Assembly (NCBI RefSeq): GCF_001929375.1
Contig: NZ_MSGO01000003.1
Span: forward strand, 1-33,879
Source of the DNA: Actinomyces oris
Lineage (GTDB): Bacteria; Actinomycetota; Actinomycetes; Actinomycetales; Actinomycetaceae
DNA: 33,879 bases
Reading direction: 5' to 3'
In this document: piece by piece, positions 1 to 8,045 of the stretch
Numbering within the stretch: position 1 is the stretch's first letter
How the letters are laid out: each line of letters opens with the position of its first letter
Translations under genes and position numbers: made by a program
The notes under the pieces: generated by a model
What the model was told of the DNA's origin: nothing
The model's input: the letters and a program-made list of their open reading frames with translations, nothing else
Databases searched by the model: none

Positions 1-581
1 GCGGTCAGGGGGTGGTAGCCGAACCCCTTCTTGAAGGTCGGGGCCGCACCCTCATTTGTCTGAGTGGACGCCCACCAGGGTGGCGTCGATGTCGATCACC
101 AACGGACGCTCAGCGCTGATTCCAGCCGTTGGTGAGTGCTCGCCGGCCAGGTCCCACACCCGCTGCCGCACCGTCTTGCGGGCCCGGCCTCGGCGGCCTC
201 GGCAGCCTCGACGTGGTCGGCCAGGGCCCCCACAAGTCGCGAGACCGTCGGGTCAGAGGCAACAGGCCCGAAGACCTCCTTCTCGCGCCGCAGCAGCGAA
301 AGGTCAGACAGGCACCGACCTCCCAGGGCCACGCACACCGCCAGATCCAAAATGATCTTGCCCGGGTCGTGCACCGACCCCGGCCGCCGCCACGCAGACA
401 GGACCTACGAGAGCTCGTCGCCCAGGCCCGTGACCCCGCTCGTCTCGGTCAGCAGCCTCGCCCCGGCCAGACCCACCGCCGGCACCTGACCGGACTCCAC
501 ACCCACAACCGGGTACAACCCGCTATTCTTCACCACGAAGGTGTCCTTCCCCTGGAGTTCTCGGATCTCAGCAACCCGCAT
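1..581 (-). pseudogene. IS1380-family transposase remnant, frameshifted and truncated by the window edge
   Basis: Read on the minus strand from an ATG at 581, conceptual translation gives an IS1380-like N-terminus (KNSGLYPVVGVESGQVPAVG), then VHDPGKIILDLAV, a CLSDLSLLR stretch, VFGPVASDPTVSRL, and near the window start PLVIDIDATLVGVHSDK, which carries DDE-type acidic residues, followed by GAAPTFKKGFGYHPL. These blocks are typical of the family in order and spacing. The frame is broken at least three times: an in-frame TAG at 405-407, a shift near 180-190, and one surplus base at 54 that separates HSDK from the next block. The gene cannot make an active transposase. It continues beyond the left edge. 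Family assignment is from recalled motifs; exact element and terminal repeats were not identified. Confidence 0.8.
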
Positions 582-666
582 TATTCCAGGCGAAGCGACA
601 CCTTCACCCCACTTTCACCACCTCAACGATGAAAACTCGAGGTTAGGGCGTGAGTTGAGGGGTAGG

Positions 667-698
667 GGTACGACCTCGAGGCTTACGGTACGACCTCG
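667..698. repeat. 12-bp direct repeat in the 582-757 spacer
   Basis: GGTACGACCTCG occurs at 667-678 and again at 687-698, a 20-bp period. It lies between the transposase remnant and the 3' end of the glycosyltransferase gene. No terminator or gene is evident in the 582-757 spacer. The repeat may be a binding site or debris from the insertion sequence end. Confidence 0.4.
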
Positions 699-757
699 CG
701 GAGGCCGGCACCGCCCTGGTCGCCCCAACCGCCCCGGGCCCGCCTCACCCCCGCTCC

Positions 758-2128
758 TTAGAAGACCAGCCGGCGCTGCGCCACATAGCTGGCCACGTAG
801 ATGGCCCCATCGCCGAGAACCTTGGCGATCCCCAGCGGGATCCCCACCGTGGTGAGCGCCTTGAGCACCAGGTAGCTGGCCGCCAGCAGGCTCACCGCCA
901 GGATCACGTAGCGCACCGCCGTGCGCACCACGGTGCCGCGCCGCGCCCGGAAGACGCGGCGATTCATGAAGAAGTTCGCCGTCCCGGACACCAGCCGCGC
1001 CCCCACGACCGCCGCCAGCAGGTTGCCCGTCATCGCGAAGATGACCATGACACCCAGCCAGTCGATCCCGAAGCTCGCCAGCGACGCCCCCATGAACCGC
1101 AGCAGCGGAGCATAGATCCGCGCTGAGTCCTGCAACGGCCGGAAGTGGGAGGAGGTGTTGCCCGGCTCGTAGACCGTGGCGATCTCGACCTGCTCCACCA
1201 CCATCCTCAGCTCATGGGCGCGCAGCAGGGCGGAGAGCTCGTACTCGTAGCGGTCGCCGCAAACCTCCTGCAACCACGCCAGCTGCCCGGCGGGGTAGCC
1301 GCGCAGACCCGTCTGGGTGTCGCCCAGCCTCCAGCCGGTCGCGCCCCGGAACAGCAGGGCGGTCACGTCGTTACCGATCCGGCTGCGCAGCGGTACTGGC
1401 CCGGTGAAGCGCCGCACCCCCAGGGTCATGTGCCCGGTCTCGCGCACCCTTGCGGCCACGGCCTCGATGTCCGACGGCGTGTGCTGCCCGTCGGCGTCGG
1501 CGCACACCACGTCCGCGTCGGGCCAGGTGGCGGCCGCGTGAGCCAGGCCCGTGCGCAGCGCCTGCCCCTTGCCCTGGTTGACCGGGTAGCTGACCACCTG
1601 GGCGCCCCGGGCGCGGGCGGCGGCGAAGAAGGGCGCGTAGTGCGGCCCCGAGCCGTCGTCGACGACCAGCACCGCGCAGTCCCGGCGCGCTGCGCGCAGA
1701 CGGGCCACGAGCACGGCCAGGCGCTCATCGGGCTTGTAGGCCGGGATGAGAATCACGAGCGTCACCGCCGTCCGGGGACGGGGCCCGCTACCGGTCCGCG
1801 CCGCCGTCCGGTTGCCCGCCGTCCGATTGGCGGCGGTCCGGTTCGCGGGGGCGATGACCCGCGGCAGGATGCGCGGCGAGGTCGCCGCGGCCGTGCGGTT
1901 CCCGGCGGCCCGGCCCGGTGTCTCTCCCGCCCGGCGGGGCGCCTCGCCCACGATGATCCGTGCAGTCGCCTGCTTGCCGCCTCCGGAGCGACTCAGTCGC
2001 GTCGTCGGGTACGCCGTCGGGTAGGACTGCGGGTACTGCTGGTCGGAGGAGCGGCGCGTGACCGCCTGCGCGGTCGCCGGGGTCCTCGGGGGCTGGGCCG
2101 TGCCGGTGAGGTTGTCGGTGCCGCTCAT
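758..2128 (-). CDS. GT2 glycosyltransferase fused to a C-terminal GtrA-like membrane domain
   Basis: 456 residues. Residues 1-120 are low-complexity and basic, with four NRTA motifs (77-109). Residues 123-330 form a GT-A fold of family GT2: VILIPAYKP at 125, VVDDGS at 155-160, a DADGQH metal/nucleotide motif at 211-216, and GDTQTGLRGY at 269-278. Residues 343-456 hold about four membrane segments with the GtrA signature SGTANFFMNRRVF at 381-393. GT2 enzymes of this kind usually load a sugar onto a polyprenyl phosphate, and GtrA domains are thought to help flip such carriers. The fusion suggests synthesis and translocation of a lipid-linked sugar for a cell-envelope glycan. The ATG lies one base after the stop of the upstream phosphodiester glycosidase gene, so the two are co-transcribed. 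An internal start near residue 120 would remove the tail, but coupling favours the given start. Confidence 0.85.
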   Translation of the reverse strand: MSGTDNLTGTAQPPRTPATAQAVTRRSSDQQYPQSYPTAYPTTRLSRSGGGKQATARIIVGEAPRRAGETPGRAAGNRTAAATSPRILPRVIAPANRTAANRTAGNRTAARTGSGPRPRTAVTLVILIPAYKPDERLAVLVARLRAARRDCAVLVVDDGSGPHYAPFFAAARARGAQVVSYPVNQGKGQALRTGLAHAAATWPDADVVCADADGQHTPSDIEAVAARVRETGHMTLGVRRFTGPVPLRSRIGNDVTALLFRGATGWRLGDTQTGLRGYPAGQLAWLQEVCGDRYEYELSALLRAHELRMVVEQVEIATVYEPGNTSSHFRPLQDSARIYAPLLRFMGASLASFGIDWLGVMVIFAMTGNLLAAVVGARLVSGTANFFMNRRVFRARRGTVVRTAVRYVILAVSLLAASYLVLKALTTVGIPLGIAKVLGDGAIYVASYVAQRRLVF

Positions 2129-2129
2129 C

Positions 2130-3158
2130 TCAGGCTCCGTTCGCGATGTAGAGGATGTCGGAGGTGTCGCGCTCGCCCCCGTTGGAGGGCTGGTTGATGA
2201 TCGAGCCGTTGAAGTACATGGCCGACGAGCCGCCGCCGTCGATGTTGTAGGCGCAGGCGCACCCCAGGTCGGCCATGATCTGGGCGAGCTCGGTCATGGT
2301 CACGCCGCGCGAGTGGCCCTCGCTGCGGCCGTCGACGACGACGAGCTTGAGGTGGTTCGTCTCCACCCACCCCACGGCGGTGCGCGGCTGCTTGCCCTGG
2401 ATGGAGTGGTTGCCGACGTTGGTGTCCACCTCGACCTGGTCGATGCCGGAGAGCACCTTGGAGCTGTTGACCAGCGCCGGCCCGAAGGACAACGTGTTCC
2501 ACACGCCCGCGTCCAGAAGCGTCTGGGCCTTGGTGGTGGTCTCGTCGTAGACCTCCACGCGCCCGTCGCTGTAGAAGGCCATTCCGTCGCGCGTGCCGCT
2601 GTCGCGGTAGATGACGCCGTTGCGGATGAGGATGCCGTCGCTGCGGAAGCCGTAGTAGTCGCCGTTGATGGCCAGGACGGCGTTGTGCTCGGAGGCCATC
2701 GTGGTGGGCTTGGCGACGATGTTGGTGCCGTAGGAGTTGTTGGCGAAGGCGCTGCGCAGGTCGGTGGCGTTGGTGAGCTTGACGTCGGCCACGTAGTAGG
2801 TGACGGTGTCGCTGCCCGAGCCGGTGGAGACCTGCTGGATCCCGATGCTCGTGTTGGATGAGGAGTAGGAGTCGTCCCCGACCGTCACGTTCGTGGCCGG
2901 GGTCGCCGAGGCGGCCGCGTTCTGCGCCTTGGCCTCCAGGGCGGTGACGTCGCCGACCTCCACGTGCTCGATGACGAAGCGGTTGAGCGCCCAGGCGCTG
3001 GTGCCGGTGGCGGCCAGCCCCAGGACGGCGGCGCCGCCCAGCAGGAAACGACGGCGCGGGTGCTTGCTGGACTTCGAGGAGAGGCCGGGACGGCCGGACT
3101 GGTGGTCCTGGCCGGACTGGGGCGACTCGGGCGGGCTGAGGGCGTCGGAGCTGTGCAT
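2130..3158 (-). CDS. Exported phosphodiester glycosidase family protein (NAGPA/DUF2233-like)
   Basis: 342 residues. A 35-residue polar N-terminus leads to a twin-arginine-like anchor, RRRFLLGGAAVLGLAA (35-50), so the protein is likely exported or membrane-anchored. The C-terminal two thirds match the family named for the mammalian uncovering enzyme (N-acetylglucosamine-1-phosphodiester alpha-N-acetylglucosaminidase): AVLAINGDYYGF at 160-171, GILIRNGVIYRD at 175-186, RTAVGW at 259-264, LVVVDGRSEGHSRGVTM at 272-288, and the hallmark YNIDGGGSSAMYFNG at 304-318. Family members hydrolyse glycan phosphodiesters. The downstream GT2-GtrA gene suggests a role in wall or exopolysaccharide turnover, which is inference. 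The gene starts about 140 bp past a hairpin terminator (3299-3331), so it probably has its own promoter. Confidence 0.88.
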   Translation of the reverse strand: MHSSDALSPPESPQSGQDHQSGRPGLSSKSSKHPRRRFLLGGAAVLGLAATGTSAWALNRFVIEHVEVGDVTALEAKAQNAAASATPATNVTVGDDSYSSSNTSIGIQQVSTGSGSDTVTYYVADVKLTNATDLRSAFANNSYGTNIVAKPTTMASEHNAVLAINGDYYGFRSDGILIRNGVIYRDSGTRDGMAFYSDGRVEVYDETTTKAQTLLDAGVWNTLSFGPALVNSSKVLSGIDQVEVDTNVGNHSIQGKQPRTAVGWVETNHLKLVVVDGRSEGHSRGVTMTELAQIMADLGCACAYNIDGGGSSAMYFNGSIINQPSNGGERDTSDILYIANGA

Positions 3159-3298
3159 GACTCAACCGTGTCGGCGCCGTGTGTGCCAGGCGTAGGTTGA
3201 CCTTGTGGGCCTCCTGTGAAGCCGCGGCGGGTGGAGGGGCCACCCGAGCGCAGGGCTGTCGTGATGGATGCTCGAGCCGGTCCCGGGGCACGATGAGA

Positions 3299-3331
3299 GG
3301 GAGCCGCCCAGCGGCTATCCGGGCGGCTCCC
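3299..3331 (-). terminator. Intrinsic-type hairpin after the small ORF at 3340-3513
   Basis: GGGAGCCGCCC (3299-3309) and GGGCGGCTCCC (3321-3331) form a perfect 11-bp stem with an 11-nt loop. On the minus strand it starts nine bases past the stop of the 57-residue ORF and is followed by TCTCATCG, a weak U-poor tail. Confidence 0.65.
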
Positions 3332-3339
3332 GAAGGGGC

Positions 3340-3513
3340 TCAGCCCCTCAGGAGCTGAATCAAGCCGATCAGGACTCCGACGGCGGTTGCGAGTGAGCCG
3401 ACAATCTCGCACCACGTCGGGGTTCGGGGATCGACACCCTGCTGAATCAAGCAGGAAGGTGCCAGGGCAGACCCGCCGTTGAAGGCCTTCCCACCATGCC
3501 GCCATGCCGCCAT
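3340..3513 (-). CDS. Candidate 57-residue membrane peptide, unknown function
   Basis: Not recognised. An ATG at 3513 is preceded, seven bases upstream, by a good Shine-Dalgarno sequence (GGAGGG). The ORF runs 57 residues to a TGA at 3340-3342 and is followed almost at once by a GC-rich hairpin. The N-terminal half is polar (MAAWRHGGKAFNGG...). Residues 37-54 (IVGSLATAVGVLIGLIQL) form one clear membrane-spanning helix, followed by LRG. Cysteines are at 21 and 35. The combination of ribosome site, single-helix protein and terminator is what a real short gene looks like; the size resembles small toxic or regulatory membrane peptides, but no homology was recognised. Without conservation data it could still be a chance ORF. 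Confidence 0.5.
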   Translation of the reverse strand: MAAWRHGGKAFNGGSALAPSCLIQQGVDPRTPTWCEIVGSLATAVGVLIGLIQLLRG

Positions 3514-3686
3514 GCCGCGTCCCTCCGACGTCGCGCCGGTTGCCGAAACGACCGCACGCCCCCGAGCTCATGAGCGCCGTCGAGCTCGCGGCGTAGCGGG
3601 TGAGCGGCCGACGTCGGCCCGCTCGGCCTGCGGCGGCGCGTCACGAGCGGGCCGCTGCGCAAACCTCCACGCATCCGCCACGATAT

Positions 3687-3746
3687 TTGTCCAACCTCAC
3701 TAAAATTAGATAAATCACCTTGGCAAATTAACCGAGGTGGACCTAA
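3687..3746 (+). promoter_or_regulatory. Promoter and DtxR/IdeR-like dyad for the iron ABC operon
   Basis: TTGTCC (3687-3692), 17 bases, then ATAAAT (3710-3715) makes a plausible promoter in an unusually AT-rich stretch. Just past the expected start of transcription, the 19-mer at 3728-3746 begins TTA, ends ACCTAA and agrees at about 12 of 19 places with the DtxR/IdeR consensus. A shorter perfect dyad, GGACCTAAGGTCC (3739-3751), overlaps its right end. The position fits iron-dependent repression of the transporter. The match is moderate only. Confidence 0.4.
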
Positions 3747-3791
3747 GGTCCTGGGTGATTCGTTCCGCCCTCGCGTCACCGAAGGACTTCT

Positions 3792-4964
3792 ATGCGCCGT
3801 CGTACCCTGCTCATGGCCCTCCCACTCACCGCCGTCCTCGCCAGCTGCGGAGTCACCTCCCGCGCCGGCAAGGGCTCCAGCGCCGGCGCCTCCGCGGGCG
3901 CCTCCAACGGCGGCTTCGAGGTCACCGACATCGTCGGCCGCAAGGTCACCTTCAGCGCCCAGCCCCAGAGAATCGTCCTGAGCGAGTCCCGCCACGTCTA
4001 CTCCCTGGCCTTCCTCAACAAGACCAACCCCATCGACAAGGTGGTCGCCTGGGGCGAGGACCTCCAGAAGGCCGCCCCCGACTTCTACGAGAAGGTCCTC
4101 TCCGTGGCGCCCAAGGCCGCCGAGCTGCCGAAGATCGGCAACATCGCCAAGGACGGCCTGCCCATCGAGACCCTGGTGAGCCACAAGCCCGACGTCTTCA
4201 TCATGACCCTGGACGCCTACAACTCCGCCAAGGAGAAGGGCTACCTCGAAAAGCTGGACAGTCAGAAGATCACCTACGTCGTCACCGACTTCCGCCGCGA
4301 CCCGGTCAAGAACACCGTCCCCTCGGTCACCCTCATGGGCGCCGTCTTCGACAAGCGCAAGGAGGCCGAGGCCTTCGTCGCCTTCTACAAGAAGCAGGTC
4401 GACCCCATCGTGGCCAAGGCGAAGTCCCTGACCTCCAAGCCCACCACCTTCCTGTGGCGCGGCCCGGGCGTCAACGACCCCGGCTCCACCTACTCCACCG
4501 CCAACCTCGGCGCGATCGTCACCGCCACCGGCGGCACCAACATCGCCGACAGCCTCCTGTCCGGCGAGGAGGGCGTGCTCACCCCCGAGCAGGTCATCGC
4601 CTCCAACCCCAAGAACATCATCGCCACCGGCGGCGAGTGGCAGCAGCAGAAGATCAAGGACACCGCCCAGACCAGCTACGTCCACCTCGGCTACAAGGCC
4701 GACGAGGCCTCCGCCAAGGCCAGCCTCGAGCAGCTGAAGGACCAGCCCGGATACGACCAGATCCAGGCCTTCACCGACCGGCACGTCTACGGCATCTACC
4801 ACCAGTTCTACGACGCCCCCTACAACTTCATCGCCTACCTCACCTTCGCCACGTGGCAGAACCCCGAGGCCTTCTCCGACGTCGACCCCGCCAAGGTCTG
4901 GAAGGACTTCCACGAGCAGTACATGCCCTGGAAGGCCGAGGGCGCCTTCTTCGCCGCCATCTGA
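3792..4964 (+). CDS. Iron-complex-type ABC transporter substrate-binding lipoprotein
   Basis: 390 residues. A basic start and hydrophobic segment end in the lipobox LASC (Cys19), giving a lipid-anchored extracellular protein. After a Ser/Gly/Ala linker, the fold begins with FEVTDIVGRKVTFSAQPQRIV (about 38-58), the typical opening of the FecB/BtuF/FhuD class III binding proteins; later blocks include LVSHKPDVFIMT (about 132-143), TPEQVIASNPKNII and a C-terminal AYLTFATWQNPE. The substrate is probably a ferric siderophore, haem or similar chelate; the sequence does not say which. The permease ATG overlaps this gene's stop by one base (TGATG), and an ATPase follows, so the three form one operon. 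An in-frame ORF in another phase overlaps the whole gene but is a shadow. Confidence 0.9.
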   Translation: MRRRTLLMALPLTAVLASCGVTSRAGKGSSAGASAGASNGGFEVTDIVGRKVTFSAQPQRIVLSESRHVYSLAFLNKTNPIDKVVAWGEDLQKAAPDFYEKVLSVAPKAAELPKIGNIAKDGLPIETLVSHKPDVFIMTLDAYNSAKEKGYLEKLDSQKITYVVTDFRRDPVKNTVPSVTLMGAVFDKRKEAEAFVAFYKKQVDPIVAKAKSLTSKPTTFLWRGPGVNDPGSTYSTANLGAIVTATGGTNIADSLLSGEEGVLTPEQVIASNPKNIIATGGEWQQQKIKDTAQTSYVHLGYKADEASAKASLEQLKDQPGYDQIQAFTDRHVYGIYHQFYDAPYNFIAYLTFATWQNPEAFSDVDPAKVWKDFHEQYMPWKAEGAFFAAI

Positions 4965-6139
4965 TGGCAGCCCCCAACGTCACGGCTCCTTCCGACGACG
5001 TCGCAGCGCACCAGTCCGATACCGGCCGGGTACCGGACGGTGCGGCGTCGGTGACGAAGGCCGGCGGGCCGGCCGGTACGTCCACGGACACGGCGGCGTC
5101 GGCCTACACCTCCTACCGCCGTCGAACCGCGCGGCGCGTCGCGATGCTCATGGGGCTGGCCACGCTGCTCCTGGCCGTCTTCCTCGTGGCCCTCATGGTG
5201 GGGCCCCTGGGATTCAGCCCGGCCCAGGTGCTCGGATCCCTCTTTGACGCCGACTACGACCCGTGGGTCGCCAACATCGTCATCAACCTGCGCCTGCCGC
5301 CGGCGCTGCTCGCGGTCCTGGTGGGCGGGGCGCTGTCCCTGGCCGGTGTGCAGATGCAGACGATCCTCGACAACCCGCTGGCCGAGCCCTTCACCCTGGG
5401 GATCTCGGCGGCCTCGGCCCTGGGGGCGGCGCTGGCCATCGTCACGGGCCTCGTGCTGCCTGTGGCCACCGGCGCCACCCTGCCGATCGTGGCCATGACG
5501 GCGGGGCTGGCGGCCTCCCTCACCATCGCGATGGTCTCGAGGCTGCCCTCGGTGACCAAGGAGATGACGATCCTGCTGGGCATCGCCCTGGTCTTCAGCT
5601 GTCAGGCGCTCCTGGCGCTCGTGCAGTACCGGGCCTCCACCGAGAGCCTCCAGCAGATCGTCTTCTGGTCGCTGGGCTCCCTCATGCGCGCCACCTGGCC
5701 GGCCGTGGTCACCGTCTCGGTGGCCCTGCTCGTGGCCACGCCCGTCTTCTGGGTCAACGGCTGGCGGCTGACCGCCATCACCCTGGGGGAGGCGCGGGCC
5801 GCGGCCATGGGCATCAATGTGGCGCGCCTGCGCGCGTGGACCCTGGTCGGCGTCTCCCTGCTGGCCGCCCTGTCCGTGGCCTTCGTCGGGATCATCGGAT
5901 TCGTGGGACTCGTCGGGCCGCACATGGCCCGCGGCCTGGTGGGGGAGGACCAGCGCTTCCTCGTGCCCGCCTCCATCCTGTGCGGCGCCACCCTGCTGAC
6001 TGCGGCCCACACCGCCAGTCAGCTCATCGTGCCGGGTGTCGCTGTGCCGGTCGGCATCCTGACCGCCCTGGTGGGCGTGCCGGTGTTCCTCACTATCATC
6101 TTCGGACGCCAGCGCTCGGCGGTCAGGAGCGGTTCATGA
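4964..6139 (+). CDS. FecCD-family ABC transporter permease
   Basis: 391 residues, starting at the ATG that overlaps the previous stop. A polar tail of about 58 residues (Thr/Ala/Gly-rich) precedes the membrane part. Family blocks are clear: RLPPALLAVLVGGALSLAGV near 110-130, NPLAEPFTLGISAASALGAA near 138-157, a long multi-helix core, EARAAAMGINVARLR (the cytoplasmic coupling region) near 274-288, and GIIGFVGLVGPHMARGLVG near 308-326. The FecCD/BtuC family forms homodimers of about ten helices per subunit that pass iron chelates or cobalamin. The stop overlaps the ATPase start (ATGA), so expression is tightly coupled. Confidence 0.93.
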   Translation: MAAPNVTAPSDDVAAHQSDTGRVPDGAASVTKAGGPAGTSTDTAASAYTSYRRRTARRVAMLMGLATLLLAVFLVALMVGPLGFSPAQVLGSLFDADYDPWVANIVINLRLPPALLAVLVGGALSLAGVQMQTILDNPLAEPFTLGISAASALGAALAIVTGLVLPVATGATLPIVAMTAGLAASLTIAMVSRLPSVTKEMTILLGIALVFSCQALLALVQYRASTESLQQIVFWSLGSLMRATWPAVVTVSVALLVATPVFWVNGWRLTAITLGEARAAAMGINVARLRAWTLVGVSLLAALSVAFVGIIGFVGLVGPHMARGLVGEDQRFLVPASILCGATLLTAAHTASQLIVPGVAVPVGILTALVGVPVFLTIIFGRQRSAVRSGS

Positions 6140-6894
6140 GTCTCATCCTGGACGACCTCACCTTCTCCTACGGCAGGCGGGCCGTCCTGAAGGGCGTTGA
6201 CGCCACCTGGGAGACGGGGCAGACGGTGGGCCTGCTGGGCCCCAACGGCGCCGGCAAGTCCACCCTGGTCACCTGCGTGGCCCAGCTGCGCCGCTACCTG
6301 GGGGAGGTGACCTTCGCCGGGCGCCGGGGCCACGACCTGCGCGGCATGATCGGCTACATGCCGCAGGGCCTTCCCGGCGACGCCGCCCTGACTGCCCTGG
6401 AGTCAGTGCTCACGGCCTCGCGGCGCGGCATGACCTGGCACACGAGCCGGGCCGACATCGACCTGGCCTGGAACGCCCTGGACGAGCTCGGGGTGGCCGA
6501 GCTGGCAGACCGCCCACTGGGCCAGCTCTCCGGCGGTCAGCGTCAGCTCATCGCCCTGGCCCAGACGCTCGTGCGCGAGCCCGGACTCATCCTGCTCGAC
6601 GAGCCCACCTCCGCCCTCGACCTGCGCCGCCAGGTCTCGGTGCTCTCCCACGTGCGGCGGATCTGCCACCGGGACCCCGGGCGCCTCGCCGTCGTCGCCC
6701 TGCACGACCTCAACCTGGCCGCCCGCTTCTGCGATCGCCTCGCCATCCTCGCCGGCGGGACGATCCTCGCCGAGGGGCCGCCCGTCGAGGTGCTTGAGCC
6801 CGACATCCTCGCCGAGGTCTACGGGCTGCGGGTGCGGATCGTGCCCGACGGCGACCACGTCATGGTCGCCCCCGAGGCCGAGCAGGGGGCTTGA
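6136..6894 (+). CDS. ABC transporter ATP-binding protein of the iron-complex importer
   Basis: 252 residues. Walker A GPNGAGKS at 35-42, Q-loop Gln77 (MPQG), signature LSGGQ at 131-135, Walker B LILLDEP at 151-157 and switch histidine at 190 (ALHDLNLAARFCD) identify a complete FepC/FecE-class ATPase. It powers the permease encoded immediately upstream, with which it shares a four-base ATGA overlap. It is the last gene of the operon. The 95-bp spacer that follows holds only weak dyads before the convergent TPR gene. Confidence 0.93.
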   Translation: MSLILDDLTFSYGRRAVLKGVDATWETGQTVGLLGPNGAGKSTLVTCVAQLRRYLGEVTFAGRRGHDLRGMIGYMPQGLPGDAALTALESVLTASRRGMTWHTSRADIDLAWNALDELGVAELADRPLGQLSGGQRQLIALAQTLVREPGLILLDEPTSALDLRRQVSVLSHVRRICHRDPGRLAVVALHDLNLAARFCDRLAILAGGTILAEGPPVEVLEPDILAEVYGLRVRIVPDGDHVMVAPEAEQGA

Positions 6895-6989
6895 GCCGGC
6901 CGGTTGCCAGGAGCCGCCGTACGACGTGGCCGGGTCACGTGACGTCCTGCAGAATGATCCTGCCGGAGGCCTCGCGAACGCGGCCGGTG

Positions 6990-8045
6990 TCAGCTGACCC
7001 TCAAACGGGCGAAGATCCAGCTGCCGATCAGCAGCAGAAGCCCCGCTCCGAGAGCCCCGGCAAGGATGGTGACGCCACCCATCAGGAGCTGGATGGTGCC
7101 CACCCCGAAGGCTGTCCACATGAGCAGGAGCAGCAGCGCCCAGGCGGTGGTGAGCCGCTGACGTCGGATGAAGGAGCGCATCATGATCCGACCGCGGCCG
7201 GCGAAGGCGATACGCAGTGCCTGCACCCGCCGTCCCACCGCCCGGAAGGTCAGTGTCGCGCACAGGGCCAGAGGCAGCAGGAGAAGCCAGGTGGGTAGCT
7301 TCACCAGCCACACGAAAGCGGCCGACATGAGCATGAGCAGGGAGCACGCGAGCGCTCCGAGGTGAAGGACGAGCACGGTGCTGAAGAAGATGGTGTCAAC
7401 GGCCGCACGCGCCTGGAGCGGATCTGAGGTTTGAGCCGCGTATGCGGCTGCGGCCTTGGCCGCACCGACATGGTCCCGTCGGTTCTGGTGCAGCTGCGCG
7501 AGCTGGAGGAGGGCGCCATCGTGTGCGGGTTCCAGGGCGAGCGCCTCCTGCAAGGAGGCCTCCGCCGCCTGAGCGTCGGTGTCCATCTGCAGCTGTGCCA
7601 GAAGCGCGTGGTGATCGGCCGAGACCGGCGAGAGCCTGACCGCCTCACGCGCGTAGAACAGCGCCTCCTCCTCGCGCTCCATCCCGGCCATCGCTATGGT
7701 CATGAGATGGAAGAGCGTGCTGCTCTCCGGGTCCAGATCCAGGGCGGTCCTCAATGAACGCTCCGCCTCCGGCTCCCTGTCCTGGTCGATCAGGGAACAG
7801 GCCAGAAGCCGGTGGGCGTCGGGGCTGTCCGGCAGCGCCGCGACGGCTCGGCGGGCCGCGGCCTCGGAGTCCTCGAGTCGATTCACACTGTTGTGAGCGG
7901 CCGCCAGGGCGATATAGGTGGAGCCGGCCTCGTCCGGGTAGTTGGCAAGCAAGCGGGTCAGGATCTGCGTGGCCCGCTCGTACTGGCCGGCGTCGACGAG
8001 CCACTCGGCCCGGTCCATCTCCTGGCGGTAGAGGTCGTCGCTCAT
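6990..8045 (-). CDS. TPR-repeat integral membrane protein, partner of the AAA ATPase
   Basis: 351 residues. Residues 1-210 are a chain of about five to six tetratricopeptide repeats, with units such as YERATQILTRLLANYPDEAG, DSPDAHRLLACSLIDQDREP and AEASLQEALALEPAHDGALL. Residues about 217-351 contain four hydrophobic helices in two pairs separated by a basic loop (RAVGRRVQALRIAFAGRGR...). There is no signal peptide, so the TPR part should face the cytoplasm. The start chosen (MSDDLYRQ) overlaps the AAA gene stop by four bases (ATGA), marking translational coupling; a longer in-frame reading would run deep into the AAA gene. The likely role is a membrane scaffold or adaptor for the ATPase. Confidence 0.8.
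   Translation of the reverse strand: MSDDLYRQEMDRAEWLVDAGQYERATQILTRLLANYPDEAGSTYIALAAAHNSVNRLEDSEAAARRAVAALPDSPDAHRLLACSLIDQDREPEAERSLRTALDLDPESSTLFHLMTIAMAGMEREEEALFYAREAVRLSPVSADHHALLAQLQMDTDAQAAEASLQEALALEPAHDGALLQLAQLHQNRRDHVGAAKAAAAYAAQTSDPLQARAAVDTIFFSTVLVLHLGALACSLLMLMSAAFVWLVKLPTWLLLLPLALCATLTFRAVGRRVQALRIAFAGRGRIMMRSFIRRQRLTTAWALLLLLMWTAFGVGTIQLLMGGVTILAGALGAGLLLLIGSWIFARLRVS

Noticed and set aside
3447-4913. 488-residue antisense ORF over the substrate-binding protein
   Set aside because: Repetitive Gly/Val/Asp composition opposite a gene with clear family motifs.
3737-4963. N-terminal extension of the FecCD permease
   Set aside because: The extension reads the binding-protein gene in another frame and is Arg/Pro/His-rich noise; the ATG at 4964 fits operon coupling.
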